From Alteromonas gilva (lineage in GTDB: Bacteria > Pseudomonadota > Gammaproteobacteria > Enterobacterales > Alteromonadaceae), in assembly GCF_028595265.1 (NCBI RefSeq), contig NZ_JAQQXP010000005.1, positions 69,962 through 133,961 of the forward strand: a stretch of 64,000 bases of DNA. Reading direction: 5' to 3'. A model generated the notes under the pieces. The model saw only the letters and a program-made list of their open reading frames with translations. It was not told the origin of the DNA and did no database searches. The translations under genes and the position numbers were made by a program. This document shows, piece by piece, positions 9,104-18,328 of this stretch. How positions within the stretch are numbered: position 1 is the stretch's first letter; every line of letters starts with the position of its first letter.

Positions 9104-9259
9104 TCAGCGTTTCGGGCTTTGCAATGCATCGAGTCGCTCGATGATATCCTGTATTGCCGCTTTAATGTCCCGGGCCTCATCAACTGTCGGTGAACAATTA
9201 TCCAGATGATCGGAAAGGTGGGCTAATTTTGCTTGCAAATTCTCGCTACTGTCGTCCAT
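9104..9259 (-). CDS. Small hypothetical helical protein (51 residues)
   Basis: An ORF of 51 codons from the ATG at 9259 to a TGA at 9104-9106. AGGCGG lies about five bases before the start. The product is acidic and helix-prone, with a heptad-like pattern (LQAKLAHLSDHLD, then IKAAIQDIIERLDAL) and no signal or membrane segment. It resembles the N-terminal part of short DUF4404-type proteins, but the match is from memory and weak. It lies alone between the tolC terminator and the ion channel, on the opposite strand to both. Confidence 0.55.
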   Translation of the reverse strand: MDDSSENLQAKLAHLSDHLDNCSPTVDEARDIKAAIQDIIERLDALQSPKR

Positions 9260-9333
9260 GATACCGCCTAAAGATTAACAACGATTCAGTATAAACTGAT
9301 TCACCAACGGTTCTCAATCGAAACTAATAAAAT

Positions 9334-10137
9334 ATGAAGGCAATTCAGTTACAAACCAAATTTGAACTGCTGCGTTCCAACAAAGCCTTTGAGCTTTTTG
9401 TCATAGCAGTTATCCTTTTTTCAGCACTACTCGTAGGCGCAAAAACCTATGACATGCCCAGCACAGTGAATCGTATTACCAACATACTGGACTGGCTTAT
9501 CAGCGCGTTCTTTCTGGTTGAAATAGCCATTCGCTTTCTTGGCGAAAAAAATAAATTACACTTCTTTAAAAGTTTCTGGAACTGCTTTGATACCCTGATC
9601 GTGCTTGTCAGCCTCATGCCCCTGGAAAATAGTGATACTGCACTCATCGCGAGGTTAGTGAGGGTATTTCGGGTTCTACGGATGATATCAATCATTCCCG
9701 AATTACGACTGCTGCTGATTTCGCTGGTCAAAGCATTGCCTCAGCTCGGCTATGTCATGCTATTGATGTTTATTATTTTTTATATCTACGCGGCGATCGG
9801 CAGTACATTATTTGAAGAAATAAACCCGGTTCTGTGGGGTGATATTACCATTTCACTGCTCACGCTATTCCGAGTGATGACATTTGAAGACTGGACCGAT
9901 GTGATGTACGAAACCATGGAAGTGTATCCGCTGAGCTGGCTTTTTTACTTAAGCTTTATCTTCTTTACCGCTTTTGCGTTTTTAAACATGGTGATTGGCA
10001 TTGTGGTGAATGTAATGGAAGAAGAGAACGCCAAAGCCTATCGCGAAGCGCATCAGGATGAGCCCACCATTGAGGATATCGCCGCGCATTTACATCGCCT
10101 TGAGCACAAAATCGATAACATCAGCAATAAACGCTAG
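9334..10137 (+). CDS. Single-domain voltage-gated-type cation channel (BacNav/Cav-like)
   Basis: A 267-residue ion-transport protein with six membrane helices, of the kind that forms homotetrameric bacterial Na+ or Ca2+ channels. S1 is about residues 18-35 and S2 about 50-68. S4 carries four arginines at every third position (R107, R110, R113, R116). S5 is about 138-158, the pore helix and filter lie at 173-190, and S6 is about 202-228. A C-terminal helix with a coiled-coil pattern (246-263) follows, as in NaChBac-family channels. The filter reads TFEDWTD (183-189), where Na+ channels of this family typically have TLESWS. Three acidic residues at E185, D186 and D189 resemble the engineered Ca-selective filter. 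Ion selectivity is an inference. Confidence 0.9.
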   Translation: MKAIQLQTKFELLRSNKAFELFVIAVILFSALLVGAKTYDMPSTVNRITNILDWLISAFFLVEIAIRFLGEKNKLHFFKSFWNCFDTLIVLVSLMPLENSDTALIARLVRVFRVLRMISIIPELRLLLISLVKALPQLGYVMLLMFIIFYIYAAIGSTLFEEINPVLWGDITISLLTLFRVMTFEDWTDVMYETMEVYPLSWLFYLSFIFFTAFAFLNMVIGIVVNVMEEENAKAYREAHQDEPTIEDIAAHLHRLEHKIDNISNKR

Positions 10138-10155
10138 TTACAGCGGTGGCATTGG

Positions 10156-10180
10156 AATGCGCCCATAATGAGGGCGCATT
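10156..10180. terminator. Inverted repeat between convergent genes
   Basis: A perfect 9 bp stem (AATGCGCCC/GGGCGCATT) with a 7-base loop lies between the channel gene and the S10 peptidase, which converge here. There is no clear T run, so it is a weak terminator or an mRNA end-stabilising hairpin. Confidence 0.5.
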
Positions 10181-10219
10181 ACTAGCCTCGCTTGCAAGGC
10201 TTACTGTGAGGTTCAAAGA

Positions 10220-11752
10220 CTAACGGCGATACCTTGCGGGTTGGTCATTGGCCGGTAAGCTCGCTTTAATAAAGGTACGAATATCGTCGTTCGCGGTTTT
10301 TAAATCCTCACGACGCAAATACATCATATGCCCGCTGCGATAGCCCTTAAAGCTCAGGCGTTGTTTCATTTTGCCACTGGGATCAAGTTGCCACATCGAA
10401 TACTTGGCATCAAAATAGTTGGTAGCGCCATCATAATAGCCCGCCTGGATCATCACATTTAAAAACGGATTGGCGGCCATGGCTTTACTCAGATTTTCGC
10501 CAGTAGTGTCATTTGATCTGTCCCAGGGATGCACCGGACCAAACATATTGTATTTTACATCGGTTTTATAATTGAGTTCTTCGCGCAGGTAGTAGTTTAA
10601 CGCCGGTGTAAAGGAGTGCAGCCACGATGTTAATTCAGCATTGTAATCCGGACGGCTGCCACTGTCCTGGCGGTCCAGACCAAGATAACGGCTATCCAGG
10701 CGCCCTACTGTTTTGCTTTCATCACGAAGCAGCTCTTTCCAAAAATAACTGGTACTCACGGCTAAATTATTCTGCGCAATGGCCGCCTCTGATAAACCGG
10801 AATACGCGGCTACCTGTTGAATAACAGCCTGCTTCTTTTGCTCGCTGATAAAGCCACCTTCAGCTATTGCTGGCATCAGCTCGTTGAGCGCAAACGACTC
10901 CACCTGTGGCAAAAAGTCTTCCAGTGCCATAGCCTGATACTCAGGTTTTAATAGCTTGTGATGCCACGCGGTCGCAGCAAAATAGGGTAATCGGTTGGCA
11001 ATCTTTACCGGACCGTCGCGTTCAATACCGAGATCGGTTGGTGACACCAGTATTACGCCGTTTAAGTACATCCACTGACTGTTTTGCAACTCCAGCGCTA
11101 AGCCCGACACGCGGGTTGTACCATAACTTTCGCCAATCAGATATTTAGGCGAGCGCCAACGGTTTTTACGGGTCACAAAGGTATTCAGCCACTCGGCCAG
11201 ATAAGCAATGTCAGCGTTGACCCCGAAGAACATTTTCTGCTGGCTGTCTTTAGATGGCAGTTCACCTTTATCATCTTTCAACACCCGGCTATACCCGGTA
11301 TTAACCGGATTAACGTACACGATATCTGCGACGTCCAACACCGAGTACGGATTCGATTTTATGCCGTAGGGTTGTAGCGGATAGCCCTCATCGTCAATGT
11401 TGAGAATTTTGGGTCCCGTGTAGGCAATGTGCATCCACACGGACGCCGAACCTGGCCCACCGTTAAAACTGATCAACAATGGTCGGGTAGTGTCATCCTT
11501 AACATCACTGCGTTTGTAGTAGGTGTAATGTAAAGTGGCTACTGCACCCCCTTCATCATCCCACACCGGTTGCGTGCCAATCTCAGCGCTGTAGCGTACC
11601 CGGTTGCCATTAATTTTGGTTTCATGTTCAGTGGTAACCTGACTTTCGGCCTCGATGTAGCGGTCAGCACTTTCTGCATAACTGCGTCCGGCAGTTAAAA
11701 TGAGGGTTGCCATTAAGGCCCCACATACAACTAAAATATTCTGTCTTGTCAT
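10220..11752 (-). CDS. Exported serine carboxypeptidase, family S10
   Basis: A 510-residue protein with a signal peptide (residues 1-26, ending SYA). It has the S10 alpha/beta-hydrolase fold: FNGGPGSASVW (oxyanion hole, about 96-106), GESYGTTR (nucleophile Ser209), GYYDGATNYFDA (Asp region) and YRSGHMMYLR (catalytic His near the C-terminus). Such enzymes remove C-terminal residues from peptides, here probably in the periplasm or outside the cell, in keeping with peptide feeding by a marine heterotroph. It is a single gene, 199 bp from the TPR gene upstream, and converges with the ion channel. Confidence 0.92.
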   Translation of the reverse strand: MTRQNILVVCGALMATLILTAGRSYAESADRYIEAESQVTTEHETKINGNRVRYSAEIGTQPVWDDEGGAVATLHYTYYKRSDVKDDTTRPLLISFNGGPGSASVWMHIAYTGPKILNIDDEGYPLQPYGIKSNPYSVLDVADIVYVNPVNTGYSRVLKDDKGELPSKDSQQKMFFGVNADIAYLAEWLNTFVTRKNRWRSPKYLIGESYGTTRVSGLALELQNSQWMYLNGVILVSPTDLGIERDGPVKIANRLPYFAATAWHHKLLKPEYQAMALEDFLPQVESFALNELMPAIAEGGFISEQKKQAVIQQVAAYSGLSEAAIAQNNLAVSTSYFWKELLRDESKTVGRLDSRYLGLDRQDSGSRPDYNAELTSWLHSFTPALNYYLREELNYKTDVKYNMFGPVHPWDRSNDTTGENLSKAMAANPFLNVMIQAGYYDGATNYFDAKYSMWQLDPSGKMKQRLSFKGYRSGHMMYLRREDLKTANDDIRTFIKASLPANDQPARYRR

Positions 11753-11951
11753 TAGCCTTCACTCTTATTCGTTTTTTTAGGTGTGCTATTAGATAGCTGC
11801 ATCATATCAGTAAACTGGCAAAATTGGCGATGCTGCGGGCAGATATTGGACTGTGTAAGGGTAAATTACCAGGGTGGTAAGATACCCCGGTGGTAACGTG
11901 TCGGCCCCGATAACGCTGACATCATCAGGGCCGATTTTCGGCACGCTCTTG

Positions 11952-14726
11952 CTACAAGCTGAACGTGCTTTGCAGTTGTGCAAGCCGCTCTTGAGACTGC
12001 GTTGACGTAAACTCACGCTCCGTTATCCGCCGGCTCGCTAATTCCTTCATATCCATTTTCAACAGTAATTCAACATAGTTTAAATAAATCTCATCACTTT
12101 GTATGTCATCGGCAATAACCGTGTCGTATGCAGACTTGGCGTTTTTCATTTGCCCCTTCGCGATCAAAATTTGCCCTAAGGTATCCACAATATCCACCGA
12201 GGTCGGGGCAATTTTCATGGCCTGACGCGCATGCGCTTCTGCTTTATCTAACAGTCCCTGCTCAAATTCCAGAAAAGCGAGGTTGTTAAGCGCTATGGCA
12301 TTACCGGGCTGAGCCTGGATGATAGTTTCATATACACTGATAGATTTAGTCACATCGCGTGCTATCAGGCGCTCAGCGTACATCAATAATGCCTGGTTAT
12401 TGTCTGGGTTTTCATCAACAAACTCCTTAAGCAGAGCAAAGCCCTTCTCTGTTTGTCCGGTGTTATCGTAGCTCAGCATCGCCAGCGCTAAACCGCGCAC
12501 ATTAGGCATTGCCTGATAAGCGGCCAATGCGTTTGGCAGCGCAGACTCATAGTCTTGTTTAGCAATCTGCAAACGCGCATCTATGCCCTTCACAAACGGA
12601 ATATTGCGCGCCTCCGGGCTAAGTTTACTTAAAATTTTCTCGGCTTTTTCGGGCTCTCTCAACATCGCATGAAAGTAGGCCTTAACGACTTCTGCCTGGA
12701 CATCAGGGTTCTTTTCCAGGAATGCTGATATTAACTCTTCGCCCGCCCGGAACTGACCCTGCATATCCAGTAGCATAGCCAGGCTCATTGTGGCCGCTTT
12801 GTTGGTTGGTTGCTGCGCCAACCATTTTTGGTAATGATCTTCAGCCTGAGAAAATTGCTTGTTCGCTAATAGCAATCGCCCTTTGGTGTCCCAGTAGATA
12901 GTGGGAGCGTCATTTTCAGCATCGACCTTCGCCAGCACGTCCAGGCCTTGCTTAAACTTTTGCTCGCCCAGATAAATACGCGCTAACACCACTTTAGGTA
13001 CCGCACTATCAGGATTTTCTTTAATGACGTTTTGTATATAGTCGGTGGCCTTTTGCTGCGTTTGCAGCTGGCTGTGAATAACATACAAAAGTGCCAGCGA
13101 GGTTTGATTCAGCGGATCTATTTGCAATGCGGTGTTGAGGGCCTCCAGGGCTTTATCAGACTGCTCCCTGGCCATTTCCAGTGCAACTTTTTGAAGCTGG
13201 ACCTGCAAATTGTTTTCGGTAAATTTCTCGGCTTCACTAATTGCCTGCTCGGCCTGGTCGAGTTGTTTTTGAGCAAGGTGGATCTTGGCGATCGTCAGCC
13301 ACGGTAATGCGCTTTTTGGCTCGGCTTGCTGCCATTTGGTGGCGGTATCAAGTGCTTTGTCGAACTGTCTCGTCGCTAAATACGCATTGGCCAAGGTTTG
13401 CTGCCCGGTTGACAGTTCAGGCGCTTTTTCAACGGCCGCTTCTAAATTAACTAACCCTGCCGCATCGTTCAGCGATAATTGCAGCACGCCCAGGCGGGTT
13501 AGCTCTTGTGCCGACGTAGCCAGAGGCACAGTTTTGTTCACCATTTTTTGTGCGCCGACTACATTGCCGCTTTGCAGCAGTTGATAACCGGCTTTAGAGA
13601 ACAGCAATACGTCGTTGTCGACTTCACCATCGACCATGTCCAGTACAACACTTGCTTCTTCATTTTCGCCTTGTTGCAATAAACTGTCGGCAAGCATTCT
13701 TAATGCCGGATGCGAAGACGGTAAGGCGGTAGCCACCATGGACAAATGCTGTGTTGCAGTGGCAAAGTCTTTTAATTGATATGCGCTGAAACCTGCCATT
13801 AACCGTGACAGTTGGTCAGAGTTATTATTTAAAATGGCCTTTTCAAAATGCGTCAGGGCCTTTTGATACTGATTTTCACTGACTTCGATTAACCCTTTGA
13901 ATTGATTCAACAGGGGATTATTTTCGTTATATTGCAGTAAGTCATCAACCAGCGGCAATGCCTGTTTAAAGCGTTTTGTTTCAACCAGAATGGCTGAAAA
14001 AATGAACTTTGTTTCGGCATCATCGGGCGCAACGTCAAGGTAATTATCGTAAGCGGTAATGGCGTCATCGGTATTTTTAAGAAACCAGTTTAAACGCGCC
14101 TGCTGCAATAACACATCTTTGTTTAATGGCGCCTGCTTGTGAACTTCGTTAACACGCGCCAGCGCGCCTTCATAATCCTCATCTAAAATACTACCGAGAG
14201 CCAATGCCAGACCTTTATAGGCGCTGGTCGTATCTATATCGGCAATGTCACTAAGCAGCGCTTTTGCCGCTTCCTTTTTTTCGAGACTAACTAATGCTTC
14301 TAATTTGTAGTAGCTCACCTCGGCTCGCTCAACTGATGTCAGGTTACTGTCGTTATGATCAATATCAGCTAAAGCAAGTTCAGAATCTGTTTCATGGTAG
14401 GAGCGGGATAAGTAAGGAATCACTTCTGCTGCGGCATAACCCAGTTCAAGCGCCCGGTTAAATTCTTTTTCTGCGGCGGCATAGTCTTTACTTTCAAGAT
14501 AAGTTTTGGCTAATTCAAACCGTGCCTGGGGGTCATCAGGTGCCTTTTGTACGGCACTTTTATATTCAATAACAGCCGCTTGCAGGTCGCCAGCCTGGCT
14601 AAACTGCCTGGCCGCAAGAATATGCTCATCACTGGTTTTTTTGCTACATCCGGATATTGTAAAACAACATACTGTAACCAGTACTGCACCCGCTAATGTG
14701 CGCGGGTTAAACGACTTTTTATTCAT
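11952..14726 (-). CDS. TPR-repeat lipoprotein, PrsT-like (PEP-CTERM system type)
   Basis: A 924-residue protein with a lipoprotein signal peptide (lipobox ISGC, Cys27), so probably membrane-anchored. The rest is a chain of tetratricopeptide repeats from about residue 35 to 910, for example AAVIEYKSAVQKAPDDPQAR and KAEAHARQAMKIAPTSVDIV. The N-terminal architecture and length match PrsT, the TPR protein of PEP-CTERM/exosortase exopolysaccharide systems. No exosortase, PEP-CTERM protein or polysaccharide gene lies nearby. A protein-scaffold role is the only function I can infer. Confidence 0.75.
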   Translation of the reverse strand: MNKKSFNPRTLAGAVLVTVCCFTISGCSKKTSDEHILAARQFSQAGDLQAAVIEYKSAVQKAPDDPQARFELAKTYLESKDYAAAEKEFNRALELGYAAAEVIPYLSRSYHETDSELALADIDHNDSNLTSVERAEVSYYKLEALVSLEKKEAAKALLSDIADIDTTSAYKGLALALGSILDEDYEGALARVNEVHKQAPLNKDVLLQQARLNWFLKNTDDAITAYDNYLDVAPDDAETKFIFSAILVETKRFKQALPLVDDLLQYNENNPLLNQFKGLIEVSENQYQKALTHFEKAILNNNSDQLSRLMAGFSAYQLKDFATATQHLSMVATALPSSHPALRMLADSLLQQGENEEASVVLDMVDGEVDNDVLLFSKAGYQLLQSGNVVGAQKMVNKTVPLATSAQELTRLGVLQLSLNDAAGLVNLEAAVEKAPELSTGQQTLANAYLATRQFDKALDTATKWQQAEPKSALPWLTIAKIHLAQKQLDQAEQAISEAEKFTENNLQVQLQKVALEMAREQSDKALEALNTALQIDPLNQTSLALLYVIHSQLQTQQKATDYIQNVIKENPDSAVPKVVLARIYLGEQKFKQGLDVLAKVDAENDAPTIYWDTKGRLLLANKQFSQAEDHYQKWLAQQPTNKAATMSLAMLLDMQGQFRAGEELISAFLEKNPDVQAEVVKAYFHAMLREPEKAEKILSKLSPEARNIPFVKGIDARLQIAKQDYESALPNALAAYQAMPNVRGLALAMLSYDNTGQTEKGFALLKEFVDENPDNNQALLMYAERLIARDVTKSISVYETIIQAQPGNAIALNNLAFLEFEQGLLDKAEAHARQAMKIAPTSVDIVDTLGQILIAKGQMKNAKSAYDTVIADDIQSDEIYLNYVELLLKMDMKELASRRITEREFTSTQSQERLAQLQSTFSL

Positions 14727-14891
14727 ATAGCATACCTTGCAATTGTTATTTTATGACTTACCCTTTAAAGAACCTTTGGGTATTCCTAATACAGTCGTGG
14801 TATCCACACTGCGAATGACCTATAATAGTGTTTTAATAATGCCGCTGGCTTTCTGCTATGCCAATCCGAGTTATTCAGGATCCGTAATTTA

Positions 14892-16631
14892 ATGACTACA
14901 AATGTCGATACAAATGTCGAACTGACCTTCAAAGATCTCAATCTTCCGCCTCCTATCTTACAAGCCTTAGAGAAAGTTGGCTATGAGAAACCGTCACCAA
15001 TTCAAGCTGAAAGCATACCTCTGCTGCTTGCGGGTAACGATTTATTAGGGCAAGCACAAACCGGTACAGGTAAAACAGCGGCGTTCGCGTTACCTATGCT
15101 AGCAAACCTGGACGTAGAAAGTAATTATCCGCAACTGCTGGTGCTGGCACCTACGCGCGAACTGGCTATCCAGGTTGCCGAAGCGTTTCAGGCTTACGCC
15201 AGTTTCTCGAAAAAAATACGTGTACTGCCAGTTTATGGCGGTCAGTCGTACGACAACCAGATTCGTCAGTTAAAACGTGGCGTGCAAGTTATTGTGGGTA
15301 CGCCCGGACGTGTTATCGACCATATTAAACGTGGCACACTGAAACTGGACCAACTTAAATTTTTAGTGCTCGATGAAGCCGACGAAATGCTACGAATGGG
15401 GTTCATTGATGACGTAGAACTCATTCTGAGCCATGCGCCAAAAGAGCGTCAGACTGCGCTATTTTCAGCCACCATGCCAGCGCCGATTAAGAAGATAGCC
15501 CAGCGTTACCTTAATGATCCCAAGCATGTGAAAATTGCGTCTAAGGTAAGTACCGCAAGCACTATCCGTCAGCGCTATTGTCAGATAGCTGGCCACCATA
15601 AACTGGAAGCACTGACCAGAATTATGGAAGTCGAGCCGTTTGACGGCATGATTATCTTTGTTCGCACTAAAACGGCAACTCTTGAACTGGCTGAGAAACT
15701 GGCGGCCCGTGGGTTCGACGTTGAGCCGTTGAATGGCGATATCCCGCAGTCATCCAGAGAGCGCACCGTTGATCGTCTCAAACAGGGCAAGATAGACATC
15801 TTAGTTGCCACTGATGTTGTAGCGCGTGGTCTCGATGTTGAACGCGTTAGTCACGTGGTAAACTTTGATATTCCTTATGACACTGAAAGCTACGTTCACC
15901 GAATTGGCCGTACCGGTCGTGCTGGCCGCGCCGGTGATGCGATTTTGTTTATCTCGCACCGCGAAAAACGCATGCTGTTCGCCATCGAAAAGGCTACTCG
16001 TCAAACCATTGAGTCGATGCCGATCCCGTCTATCACAGAGCTTAACCAAACCCGCTTAAGTAAATTTAAGCACAGTATCTCTGAGGCAACCAAAGACGAA
16101 AACATCGAAAGTCTGATGCCAATCGTAGATATGCTGGTTGAGGAAATTGAAGCCAGCCCGGAAGTACTGTTGGCGGCATTGGTAAAAATTGCCCAGGGTG
16201 ACGAGCCGTTATTGCTTAAAGAATCGGACCGCCCGGATCTGCACAGCAAACCTAAATTCGATGATTCACGCCGCGACAGCGGACGTCGTGACAGCGCCCC
16301 TAAAGGGCGAGATACGCGTCGCAAATCACCGCGTGAGAGCCGCAAGCCGGATGAGGGTAAGCAACGTTTCCGTATTGAAGTGGGTCATACCCATGGCGTA
16401 AAACCCGGTAATATCGTTGGCGCTATCGCTAATGAAGCCAATATAGACAGCAAGCATATTGGTGCTATCGAAATTTACGATACTTTTAGTACCGTGGATT
16501 TACCCGACAGCATGCCTGCAGAAACCAAGCAAACCCTGCAGGGTACGAGAGTTGCTGGTCAGCGTCTGGCAATACGTGAATGGTCGGATAAGCCCCCGGC
16601 AAAACGTAAAAGCAAGCCACGCGGGAAATAA
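14892..16631 (+). CDS. deaD: DEAD-box RNA helicase DeaD/CsdA
   Basis: An ATP-dependent RNA helicase for ribosome assembly and RNA decay, important in the cold. The core (about 10-370) has the Q motif, AQTGTGKT (Walker A), PTRELAIQ, GTPGRV, DEADEML (Walker B), SATMP, ATDVVARGLD and HRIGRTGRAGR. The C-terminus has a DbpA-like RNA-binding domain (about 485-560) after a basic Arg/Asp/Ser-rich linker, which fits DeaD rather than RhlB or SrmB. At 579 residues it is slightly shorter than the E. coli protein. A TATAAT element lies at 14821-14826, but no matching -35 box is clear. Confidence 0.93.
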   Translation: MTTNVDTNVELTFKDLNLPPPILQALEKVGYEKPSPIQAESIPLLLAGNDLLGQAQTGTGKTAAFALPMLANLDVESNYPQLLVLAPTRELAIQVAEAFQAYASFSKKIRVLPVYGGQSYDNQIRQLKRGVQVIVGTPGRVIDHIKRGTLKLDQLKFLVLDEADEMLRMGFIDDVELILSHAPKERQTALFSATMPAPIKKIAQRYLNDPKHVKIASKVSTASTIRQRYCQIAGHHKLEALTRIMEVEPFDGMIIFVRTKTATLELAEKLAARGFDVEPLNGDIPQSSRERTVDRLKQGKIDILVATDVVARGLDVERVSHVVNFDIPYDTESYVHRIGRTGRAGRAGDAILFISHREKRMLFAIEKATRQTIESMPIPSITELNQTRLSKFKHSISEATKDENIESLMPIVDMLVEEIEASPEVLLAALVKIAQGDEPLLLKESDRPDLHSKPKFDDSRRDSGRRDSAPKGRDTRRKSPRESRKPDEGKQRFRIEVGHTHGVKPGNIVGAIANEANIDSKHIGAIEIYDTFSTVDLPDSMPAETKQTLQGTRVAGQRLAIREWSDKPPAKRKSKPRGK

Positions 16632-16722
16632 CTAAAGGCTCTAAAAAATATTTTTTAATTCGTTTTAAAAATATGTTTATCAGGGCAAACTTAACGCCAG
16701 ATAACTGAATAAAGAGTTTGAG

Positions 16723-18123
16723 ATGCGTTACTTTCCACTATTTATTGATACTAATGATCTGTCCTGCCTCATTGTGGGGGCAGGCGAAGTAGCAGCTCGC
16801 AAACTCGAATTACTGCTTAAAAGCCATGCCCAGGTCAAAATTGTTGCACCTGATGTATGTGCCACTGTTAAACACCTTGCCGATTCCGACCAGGTCACTC
16901 TTTGCCAGCGCCCGTTTGAAGATGACGATCTGGCAAATGTTCGGGTGGTGTTTGTGGCCACCAGCGACGAAGCTCTCAACGCTGATATACATGCCAAGGC
17001 AACCGCTCTCGGCTTGTTGGTGAATGTGGTTGACAATACGCCGCTGTGCGGCTTTATTACCCCTTCTATTATTGACCGCTCGCCGGTTGTCATCGCCATG
17101 AGCAGTGGCGGTAATGCACCGGTACTCCTGCGTTACTTACGACAAAAGCTCGAATCATTGATCCCGGCGAATATCAGCAAGTTGGGGGCGTTTTCTGAAC
17201 GATTCCGCGAACGCGTTAAACACGCCTTAAGCTCTGTTACGGCGCGGCGTTATTTTTGGGAATCAGTGCTCGATGGTGATATTGCTGAAGAAGTGACACA
17301 AGGCAATGCTGAGCGCGCTGAGGAAAAATTCAACGCGGCACTGCAAGCCGCCGCTGAAAATAAACAAACGCAAGGGCAGGTTTATCTGGTAGGGGCCGGC
17401 CCCGGTGACCCCGATTTGCTGACATTCAGAGCGTTGCGTTTAATGCAAAAAGCGGATGTTGTGATCTACGACCGCCTGGTGTCACCGCAAATTCTCGAGT
17501 TAGTGCGCCGTGATGCCGAAAAAGTGTACGTAGGCAAAGCCAGGAGTGTGCATACTCTGCCACAGGACGATATTAACCAGTTGTTGATTAAGTACGCCAA
17601 AGAAGGCAACCGCGTGGTTCGTCTTAAAGGCGGCGACCCTTTCATTTTTGGACGCGGTGGCGAAGAAATTCAACGACTCATCGAAGAGAATATCGAATTT
17701 CAGGTAGTGCCGGGCATTACCGCTGCCGCGGGCGCGGGTTCCTATGCCGGGATCCCTCTCACCCATCGTGACCATGCCCAGTCAGTGGTGTTTGCAACAG
17801 GCCATTTAAAAGATGGCAGCATTGACCTTAACTGGTCATCACTGGCACAACCCAATCAAACTATCGTGTTTTACATGGGATTGACTGGCCTGCCGATTAT
17901 TTGTGAGCGATTAATTGCGCATGGATTGCCAGCCTCTACGCCCATCGCACTTATTCGCTCGGCGACAACCCAGCAACAAAAAGTGATTACCGGAACACTG
18001 AGCAACATCAGCGCTCATCCGGAACTGGCGCAAATGAAACCGCCGGTATTAATTATCGTTGGCGGCGTTGTCAGTCTGCAACATAAACTCAATTGGTTTG
18101 AACCCCATCTAGCACAGCAGTAG
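16723..18123 (+). CDS. cysG: Siroheme synthase (trifunctional)
   Basis: A 466-residue fusion that makes siroheme from uroporphyrinogen III for sulfite and nitrite reductases. The N-terminal part (1-150) is the precorrin-2 dehydrogenase/ferrochelatase, with VGAGEVAARKLELLL for NAD binding and SSGGNAPVLLRYLRQKLE near the phosphoserine site of the family. The C-terminal part (about 215-460) is the SAM-dependent methyltransferase, with VGAGPGDPDLLT, RLKGGDPFIFGRGGEE and PGITAAAGAGSYAGIPLTHR. Length and domain order match enterobacterial CysG. It lies 91 bp after deaD with no sulfur genes alongside. Confidence 0.95.
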   Translation: MRYFPLFIDTNDLSCLIVGAGEVAARKLELLLKSHAQVKIVAPDVCATVKHLADSDQVTLCQRPFEDDDLANVRVVFVATSDEALNADIHAKATALGLLVNVVDNTPLCGFITPSIIDRSPVVIAMSSGGNAPVLLRYLRQKLESLIPANISKLGAFSERFRERVKHALSSVTARRYFWESVLDGDIAEEVTQGNAERAEEKFNAALQAAAENKQTQGQVYLVGAGPGDPDLLTFRALRLMQKADVVIYDRLVSPQILELVRRDAEKVYVGKARSVHTLPQDDINQLLIKYAKEGNRVVRLKGGDPFIFGRGGEEIQRLIEENIEFQVVPGITAAAGAGSYAGIPLTHRDHAQSVVFATGHLKDGSIDLNWSSLAQPNQTIVFYMGLTGLPIICERLIAHGLPASTPIALIRSATTQQQKVITGTLSNISAHPELAQMKPPVLIIVGGVVSLQHKLNWFEPHLAQQ

Positions 18124-18143
18124 GGCAATGCTAACCGACAACA

Positions 18144-18175
18144 AGCCGCCTCAACATGTTTGCGTTGTGGTGGCT
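18144..18175 (+). terminator. Hairpin downstream of cysG
   Basis: A 12 bp imperfect stem (18144-18155 with 18164-18175, one mismatch and one G-T pair) and an 8-base loop lie 20 bp after cysG. There is no T run, so termination is uncertain. It could stabilise the mRNA end. Confidence 0.4.
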
Positions 18176-18328
18176 ACTTCACCTGTTATCTCGTCCGCGC
18201 ATGATAAATACCCCCCACACCGGTAATAAAGCCCCACTACGTAGCCAGTGATTTGGCAACAAGCGCAAACTATGTACAGGCTTTTATCTGTACTATACTG
18301 AATGATGGGGTGAATTTCCTTACCAGTG

